Positions 6,170 to 10,708 of a stretch of DNA of 10,708 nucleotides are shown here, in pieces; the first letter of the stretch is position 1, and each line of letters starts with the position of its first letter. The DNA comes from Alphaproteobacteria bacterium (GTDB lineage Bacteria > Pseudomonadota > Alphaproteobacteria > Rs-D84), in NCBI GenBank assembly GCA_017642625.1, contig JAGCOQ010000027.1:1-10708 (forward strand), given 5' to 3'. A model generated the notes under the pieces. The model was not told the origin of the DNA and made no database searches. It saw only the letters and a list, made by a program, of their open reading frames with translations. A program made the translations under genes and the position numbers.

Positions 6170-6610
6170 ATGTTATGGGCTTTGATTGTTTCTATTATTC
6201 TGAAAACGCAGGTTAAACCTGGTGATTCTGATGTCAATCACAACGAAATTGCCGAACACACCCCTGGTTTTTACGCTATGGAGCCGATTCGTTTACAACG
6301 CTATATGTACGCAATGGATAAAAAATTAGCATCCGCTGTGGTCCGCCACGAAAAAGCGGACGCTACATTGTTTCAAATGGCGCACAAGGGTAAATCGTCA
6401 GCCGTTCAAAATCGTGCTTTTTACAGATTGATTGCTTCTGATATTCGCATTATTCACACACGCAACCGTATATCTTTTGCCGCACAAGATTATGCATCTG
6501 CAACTGCGTTAAACATCAAAACTAACGAACAAATAGATAAAATGTATGAATTAGCATACAGCAATAAATTTGATTTGATAAAACGCCTATTTCAAACGAA
6601 GATAAAATAA
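6170..6610 (+). CDS. Small basic protein of unknown function, probably leaderless message
   Basis: The 146-residue product is not one I recognise. The first 11 residues are hydrophobic (MLWALIVSIIL), too short for an ordinary membrane span or a convincing signal peptide. The rest is polar, basic and looks mainly helical, with a run such as QRYMYAMDKKLASAVVRHEKADATLFQMAHKGKSS seen only in part here (about residues 43-75) and a C-terminus ending FQTKIK. It contains no cysteine, so unlike the two exported proteins upstream it is probably cytoplasmic. There is no Shine-Dalgarno site, because the promoter sits right against the ATG. The next in-frame ATG is codon 37 (6278), also without a good site, so the true start is uncertain. 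The gene has its own strong promoter and a terminator directly after the stop. An open frame over 440 bases with sensible composition supports a real gene. Confidence 0.65.
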   Translation: MLWALIVSIILKTQVKPGDSDVNHNEIAEHTPGFYAMEPIRLQRYMYAMDKKLASAVVRHEKADATLFQMAHKGKSSAVQNRAFYRLIASDIRIIHTRNRISFAAQDYASATALNIKTNEQIDKMYELAYSNKFDLIKRLFQTKIK

Positions 6611-6612
6611 AA

Positions 6613-6640
6613 CCCTGCATTTGCAGGGATTTTTATTTTT
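6613..6640. terminator. Bidirectional intrinsic terminator
   Basis: CCCTGC (6613-6618) pairs with GCAGGG (6623-6628) around a four-base loop. T-rich tracts lie on the right for the plus strand (to 6640) and, as the complement of the A-rich run at 6602-6612, on the left for the minus strand. It starts 2 bases after the stop of the small unknown gene, and its plus-strand T tract overlaps the last codons of pgk, so it ends both convergent units very economically. Confidence 0.88.
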
Positions 6641-7802
6641 CCTCCAAAACCGCTATTCCCGGCAATTCGCGACCCTCAATATATTCCAAGAACGCGCCGC
6701 CACCGGTTGATACATATGAAATATCATCTTTGACACCGCATGCCTCAAGCGCCGCGACCGTATCGCCACCGCCAACAATGCTCTTTAATTTTCCCGCGCG
6801 CGTTTGTTCCGCCATTGCACGCGCGATTGCAAAAGAACCCGCCGACCAAGTCGGCATCCATTCCGCCATACCAACCGTTCCGTTCCAAACAACAGTCGCC
6901 GCAGATTTAATTGCAGCAACATCACGCGCCGTTGTTAGTGCGCCCGCGTCCAAGATGATGTCGTTGTCTGTAATTTTATCAAACGTTTTGTCAGTACGCA
7001 CTGCATCACGCGCAAATTCAGTCGCGACACCCTTGTCCAATGGAATCAGAACTTCGCAATTATTCGCCTTGGCATATTCTAATATGTCCAATGCGGTGTC
7101 TTTCTGGTCCGCCTCATACAGTGAATTACCAACATTTGCCCCAGTTGCATAATTAAATGTTGTCCCCAGCGCACCACCAATTATCAACCGGTCAGCGATT
7201 CGCGCCAGCGCACGCAACACACCAATTTTCGTTGATATTTTTGAACCTGCAACAATCGCAACAAACGGATGTGCGGGTTTTTCCATAACCGAATCAAGTT
7301 GTTCAATTTCCGATGCCAATAATTTACCCGCATAAGACGGCAAGAAATTCGTCACCCCAACCGTTGACGCATGTGCGCGGTGTGAAACCGCAAACGCATC
7401 ATTTACAAACAGGTCAAATCCGTCCGCCAACCTTTTTGCAAAATCCGAATCGTTTTCTTCTTCGCCCGCATAGAAACGAACATTTTCCAACAGCACGACA
7501 TCACCGTCATGCATGTTCGCCATAAAATCTTTGTCTAAACAATCTGGAATCAGTGGAACACCCATATATTTTGCGACCGGTGCCAGTGTATATTCCATAT
7601 TGCGCGAACCCTTTGGCCGCCCAAGGTGCGCAACAATCGCGATTCGTGCGCCCGCATTACGCAGTGCGTTTATCGTTGGCATACTTTGTTCGATGCGAAA
7701 AGCGTCTGTTATTTTTCCATCAACAATTTGCACATTAAAATCATCACGCAGCAAAACATATTTACCACGAACATCTATCCCGTCAATCGTGCGCAGTTTC
7801 AT
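6633..7802 (-). CDS. pgk: Phosphoglycerate kinase
   Basis: Pgk makes ATP in glycolysis by moving the phosphate of 1,3-bisphosphoglycerate to ADP, and runs backwards in gluconeogenesis. The 389-residue length is normal. Substrate-site motifs in the N-domain are RDDFN (19-23), AHLGRPKG (58-65), ENVRF (106-110) and NDAF...HRAHAS (134-146). Nucleotide-site motifs in the C-domain are GSKISTK (186-192), GGGDT (344-348) and STGGGAFLE (365-373). Two normally strict loops differ: GGALGTTF (209-216) replaces the usual GGGMANTF type, and WNGTVGMAEW (306-315) replaces WNGPxGxFE. The start is set by AAAGGA six bases upstream; the first 20 bases overlap the end of rnhB. It is the last gene of the nrdR-slt-rnhB-pgk cluster. 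In many bacteria pgk sits with gap or fba instead. The enzyme call is secure; full activity is likely but not proven. Confidence 0.96.
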   Translation of the reverse strand: MKLRTIDGIDVRGKYVLLRDDFNVQIVDGKITDAFRIEQSMPTINALRNAGARIAIVAHLGRPKGSRNMEYTLAPVAKYMGVPLIPDCLDKDFMANMHDGDVVLLENVRFYAGEEENDSDFAKRLADGFDLFVNDAFAVSHRAHASTVGVTNFLPSYAGKLLASEIEQLDSVMEKPAHPFVAIVAGSKISTKIGVLRALARIADRLIIGGALGTTFNYATGANVGNSLYEADQKDTALDILEYAKANNCEVLIPLDKGVATEFARDAVRTDKTFDKITDNDIILDAGALTTARDVAAIKSAATVVWNGTVGMAEWMPTWSAGSFAIARAMAEQTRAGKLKSIVGGGDTVAALEACGVKDDISYVSTGGGAFLEYIEGRELPGIAVLEEK

Positions 7803-8403
7803 TTTTTATCCTTTCTTTCACCGGACCGTATGACCGTCTATAATGTTCATTTATACCATATTTTTCGATTGCATGTAAATGGGATTGTGTTGGATATCCG
7901 GCATTTTTGTCCCAATCATACTGGGGGTATTTTTGTGCTAATCCGTGCATAATTCGGTCCCGCGTTTCCTTGGCAATAATAGATGCCGCGGCAATAGACA
8001 ATGATTTTGCGTCACCCCGCACCACCGATTCGCCGACAAGGTTTTTCGGCACCCGATTTCCGTCAATTAAACACATATTCGGTTTTGTATCCAGCCCCGC
8101 CACCGCGCGTTCCATCGCCAACATAGATGCCCATAAAATATTCAATTCATCTATTTCCACCGGACTGCATTGCCCCACCGCCCAAGTTGTGTTTTGGACA
8201 ATCCAATCATATGCAGTTGCGCGCGCCCGCGGACTCATTTGTTTCGAATCGCGAATCACGACGGGTATTTCAATGTCGAACCGCGGAAAAATCACCGCCG
8301 CCGCGACAACCGGACCACATAATGGGCCACGCCCTGCTTCATCAACACCTGCGATTATTCCGCCATGTGTTAATTCAATAGAAAAATCTGGATTTGATTT
8401 CAT
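7783..8403 (-). CDS. rnhB: Ribonuclease HII
   Basis: RNase HII cuts the RNA strand of RNA-DNA hybrids and nicks at single ribonucleotides left in DNA, starting ribonucleotide excision repair. The 206-residue product has the family's DEDD active site: D21 and E22 in GVDEAGRGPLCGP, D114 in LIDGN, and D131 in GDAKSLSIAAASIIAK. The C-terminal GYPTQSHLHAIEKYG and HRRSY-like (HYRRSYGPV) signatures are also present. The ATG overlaps the slt stop by one base (TAATG) and has no Shine-Dalgarno site, so it probably depends on ribosomes finishing slt. Its 3' end overlaps pgk by 20 bases. Pairing with nrdR is fitting, since both touch on the ribonucleotide to deoxyribonucleotide balance, though that link is inference. 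Confidence 0.96.
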   Translation of the reverse strand: MKSNPDFSIELTHGGIIAGVDEAGRGPLCGPVVAAAVIFPRFDIEIPVVIRDSKQMSPRARATAYDWIVQNTTWAVGQCSPVEIDELNILWASMLAMERAVAGLDTKPNMCLIDGNRVPKNLVGESVVRGDAKSLSIAAASIIAKETRDRIMHGLAQKYPQYDWDKNAGYPTQSHLHAIEKYGINEHYRRSYGPVKERIKNETAHD

Positions 8404-10115
8404 TAGATTGATAAACGATTAAGAACATATTCGTCTTCGCTGTTATACAACGGCCATTGCCCCACCGCCAATTCTTCCATAGATGTCAGTGGTTGATTCA
8501 GACGCGCACGATACAGCCACAAATTTGACATAACGCGCTTTATATAACTGCGGGTTTCATACGCAGGAAAACTTTCTATATACAACAACGGGTCGTTTGT
8601 TGCGAATGATTTTTCAAACTTTACCAATGTTCCCATACCCGCGTTATATGCCGCCAACATTTTGATAATATTGTTTTGAATATACGGATGCGCCAACAAA
8701 TCAACAATGTATTGCTGCCCCAGGAACATATTATGTTCCGGTTTTGACATATCAATATCATCCATTTTCACATTGTTGCGACGCGCAACGCGTTTCGCGG
8801 TGCTGGGCATAATCTGCATCAAACCATTTGCCCCCGCCCCAGATTTAGCCCCCGCACGAAAACCACTTTCTTGCTTGGTAATTGCCAACAACAACGCACG
8901 ATCAATTGACCAACCGCCCATTGGTTCCCAATCAGGCAACGGATATTGCGCAGTGTAAATAATATCGTCGTCAATTTCCAAAATACCACGATCGCGAATA
9001 ACACTGGCCGACTGAATCGAAACGCGTGGCAAACCATACGCAGTCGCCACCGAATTGACGGCGTGTAATGTCCTGTCCGAAGCACGCGCAGTAATTAAAT
9101 ATTTAAGATATTGTTCCGCCCGATCGCGATTATCAACCTGCAACAGTGCCAATGCTATTTTGCCATATTTGGTGTTGCGTAGTTCGTCATAATCTTCTTC
9201 GGTGCAATCCTGTTCAAAGAATTCATATTCAGGGACATTACCCAACATAGTCGCCGACAACGCGCCATAAAACGCCATTGGATATGCCGCTGCAATACGC
9301 CAGTAATCTTTGGCGGTATCCCGATCGCCATTTGCATCCGCGGCGCGCCCCGCCCAGAAAGCCGCCTCGGTCTTGCGTGCATTATTTATCTGTTGCAAAT
9401 CTAAAATGCGTGCAAAATATTTTTGGCTTTCTTTGTATTTTCCTTCTTTGAAATACAATAATCCCATTGACCATAAACCGTATTCAGATTTTGCATCCGC
9501 CGCAACAAAACCCCACTTCTTTGCCAATTCATATTCGCCGTTTGTGTAATAAATGTATGACATACGACCAGCCAGACGCCCATAATCTGATTCGGTTATC
9601 TTTCGCTTAAACGAAGAATCTTCCAAAATCTGACGTGCGGTTTTTGTGCTGCCACTGCGAATCGCCTTTCTGAATTTAGTGATTTTGTCCGCCACTTTGC
9701 CGGTATATTGTTTCGCCGTCCATGTTTCAGATTGTGCGGTTTCTATCGATTCGCTGCCAGATATAGAATTCGGCAAACTTGGTTTTCGCACCGTCACCTT
9801 TTTTATGTTCGCCAATTTCGCCATACGATCCGCACCGGGCATATCGTAATACTTTTCCATCCAAGCCGCGACTTCGGCGCCCTTGGTATGATATGTTTTG
9901 GAAACATAGCGTTGCATTAAAACTTCGTTCATCAGCAACTTGTCATCCAGTTGCTTTTCCAATTTCATTGCCGTGTCGATTTTTTCTTTGTCTTGCAACA
10001 TAAAGATTTGGGCATACAAACTGGCATCTGCATCAGATAAGACATCCGGCGCGCTTAACGCGAACGCGGTAAGTGGCAAAAACATTGCAACAAAAAATCC
10101 AATGATTTTTTTCAT
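8403..10115 (-). CDS. slt: Soluble lytic murein transglycosylase
   Basis: This periplasmic enzyme cleaves the MurNAc-GlcNAc bond of peptidoglycan and forms 1,6-anhydro ends during wall turnover. The 570-residue product starts with a Sec signal peptide (MKKIIGFFVAMF, cleaved after TAFA at about residue 19). A long helical, TPR-like superhelix follows (about 20-390, with segments such as YTNGEYELAKKWGFVAADA). The C-terminal SLT domain (about 395-530) has catalytic Glu416 in ITKQESGF, then GLMQIMPSTA, AAYNAG and ETRSYIKRV. The reading frame is open upstream to 10250, but that part overlaps nrdR and carries no signal peptide at its start, so the ATG at 10115 is chosen. It lies one base after the nrdR stop (TAGCATG) with no clear ribosome binding site, suggesting translational coupling. 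Its stop overlaps the rnhB start by one base. Confidence 0.93.
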   Translation of the reverse strand: MKKIIGFFVAMFLPLTAFALSAPDVLSDADASLYAQIFMLQDKEKIDTAMKLEKQLDDKLLMNEVLMQRYVSKTYHTKGAEVAAWMEKYYDMPGADRMAKLANIKKVTVRKPSLPNSISGSESIETAQSETWTAKQYTGKVADKITKFRKAIRSGSTKTARQILEDSSFKRKITESDYGRLAGRMSYIYYTNGEYELAKKWGFVAADAKSEYGLWSMGLLYFKEGKYKESQKYFARILDLQQINNARKTEAAFWAGRAADANGDRDTAKDYWRIAAAYPMAFYGALSATMLGNVPEYEFFEQDCTEEDYDELRNTKYGKIALALLQVDNRDRAEQYLKYLITARASDRTLHAVNSVATAYGLPRVSIQSASVIRDRGILEIDDDIIYTAQYPLPDWEPMGGWSIDRALLLAITKQESGFRAGAKSGAGANGLMQIMPSTAKRVARRNNVKMDDIDMSKPEHNMFLGQQYIVDLLAHPYIQNNIIKMLAAYNAGMGTLVKFEKSFATNDPLLYIESFPAYETRSYIKRVMSNLWLYRARLNQPLTSMEELAVGQWPLYNSEDEYVLNRLSI

Positions 10116-10116
10116 G

Positions 10117-10617
10117 CTAAAACAGCGAAGTCTTTGGTAATTGACAGACCACCGCTCCCTCATCATCCTCTGGTATTTGGTCAATAATCTTTTTAAAATC
10201 AGCAATTTTAGAAAACTTGCGATACACAGAAACAAAACGCACAAACGCAATCGGATCCAGATTCAACAGCGAATCGGAAACCATTTGCCCGACCATACTG
10301 CTGGGCACCACATCATCTGCGGTTTCTGTTTCCAATCTGCGATGAATAGAAGTCACCAATTTATCAATCTGATCGTCGCTTACATCACGATTACGACATG
10401 CCAATTTAATACTGCGCGCCAATTTTTCGCGGTCAAATGGTTCCAATTTGCCGCTATTTTTACGAACGTTCAAATCACGCATCTGAATGCGTTCAACGGT
10501 TGTGAACTTAGCCCCGCATGCGTTGCACACGCGGCGACGACGGATAATAGAATCCTCGGTATCCGGACGCGAGTCCGCAACACGACTGTCACTAGAATTA
10601 CAATATGGGCATCTCAT
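10117..10617 (-). CDS. nrdR: NrdR, repressor of ribonucleotide reductase genes
   Basis: NrdR senses ATP/dATP and represses ribonucleotide reductase operons by binding paired NrdR boxes. The 166-residue product has the N-terminal zinc ribbon (C3, C6, C31, C34 in MRCPYC and CNAC), with the conserved VADSRPDTED and IRRRRVC between. The ATP-cone domain follows (about 49-139; VRKNSGKLEPFDREKL, VPSSMVGQMVSDSLLNLDPIAFVRFVSVYR in part). The C-terminal tail is acidic (PEDDEG). The frame is open to 10683, but the family starts at MRCPYC, so the ATG at 10617 is used; an ATG three codons earlier (10626) is possible. Neither has a good Shine-Dalgarno site. It leads the nrdR-slt-rnhB-pgk cluster, and a promoter lies just upstream, inside the longer open frame, which also argues against the longer start. 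Confidence 0.96.
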   Translation of the reverse strand: MRCPYCNSSDSRVADSRPDTEDSIIRRRRVCNACGAKFTTVERIQMRDLNVRKNSGKLEPFDREKLARSIKLACRNRDVSDDQIDKLVTSIHRRLETETADDVVPSSMVGQMVSDSLLNLDPIAFVRFVSVYRKFSKIADFKKIIDQIPEDDEGAVVCQLPKTSLF

Positions 10618-10655
10618 GATTAACATAAAGGTAGCAATCAAAAGCCCCGCGCGCA

Positions 10656-10683
10656 AGTATATTTTGCATTTTTGGCGCATCAA
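10656..10683 (-). promoter_or_regulatory. Promoter for the nrdR-slt-rnhB-pgk cluster
   Basis: On the minus strand TTGATG (10683-10678) and TATACT (10661-10656) are 16 bases apart. The expected start is near 10649, giving a leader of about 32 bases. No other convincing promoter is seen inside the cluster, so all four genes may depend on it. The last 25 bases of the window (10684-10708) show only AT-rich sequence. Confidence 0.55.
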
Positions 10684-10708
10684 AAAAATGCATTTTTTAT
10701 AAAAATCA

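Noticed and set aside
6170..6610. A structured RNA gene (for example tmRNA or SRP RNA) starting at the strong promoter
   Set aside because: None of the conserved tmRNA or SRP RNA sequence elements is seen, and the whole stretch is one uninterrupted reading frame ending right before the terminator.
7907..8422. 171-codon plus-strand open frame opposite rnhB
   Set aside because: The opposite strand encodes a complete RNase HII with all catalytic residues; the plus-strand translation has no recognisable motif.
10116..10250. N-terminal extension of the lytic transglycosylase by 45 codons
   Set aside because: The added part overlaps nrdR in another frame, and the ATG at 10115 begins a textbook signal peptide.
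10651..10665. Imperfect palindrome GCAA-AATATAC-TTGC over the nrdR -10 box as a NrdR autoregulatory site
   Set aside because: Only the outer four bases and the AT-rich core agree with a NrdR box, there is no second box in view, and the AT core is explained by the -10 element.
10618..10683. N-terminal extension of NrdR by 22 codons
   Set aside because: The family begins at MRCPYC, and the extension would start inside the -35 box of the likely promoter.

Overview
The window reads as a chromosomal segment of an alphaproteobacterium with moderate GC content, probably from an uncultured or host-associated lineage. The lineage call is inference. It rests on the protein sequences (ClpP, ClpX, NrdR, and a lytic transglycosylase ending in an NLWLYRARLNQP-type tail), on a clpP upstream site that fits the alphaproteobacterial heat-shock promoter pattern CTTG-N17-YTATNTNNG, and on TTGC-type -35 boxes. 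No mobile element, tRNA, rRNA, CRISPR array or phage gene is visible.

Layout. At the left edge (1-93, minus) is the start of a secreted protein cut by the window end. Divergent from it is infA (239-487, plus), closed by a strong terminator. Next come two plus-strand genes for exported, cysteine-rich proteins of unknown function: a 908-residue protein (586-3312) with Thr/Arg/Ala repeats near the N-terminus, about 37 cysteines and a Gly-rich repeated tail, and a 225-residue protein (3414-4091). A bidirectional terminator separates them from the convergent clpP-clpX operon (6017 to 4146, minus). A 152-base divergent control region (6018-6169) then holds two stacked clpP promoters and, facing the other way, a near-consensus promoter for a small unknown gene (6170-6610, plus) that appears to be read from a leaderless or nearly leaderless message. 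A second bidirectional terminator separates that gene from a tightly packed minus-strand cluster, nrdR - slt - rnhB - pgk (10617 down to 6633), whose genes are 1 base apart or overlap by 1 and 20 bases. Gaps between genes are short (at most about 150 bases) and mostly filled by promoters and terminators.

How the genes work together. The recognisable genes are core functions: translation initiation (IF-1), regulated proteolysis (ClpXP), control of ribonucleotide reductase genes (NrdR), peptidoglycan turnover (Slt), removal of RNA from DNA (RNase HII) and glycolysis (Pgk). The accessory content is the exported cysteine-rich proteins and the small 146-residue protein. The partial left-edge gene and the 225-residue gene share an almost identical promoter (TTGCA-N14-CTGATAAAATATA), so they may be expressed together. 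I see no complete, obviously new defence or biosynthetic system. The strongest leads are the giant cysteine-rich protein, the shared promoter of two secreted-protein genes, and the compact clpP/unknown-gene control region with a 13-bp palindrome lying over a -35 box.
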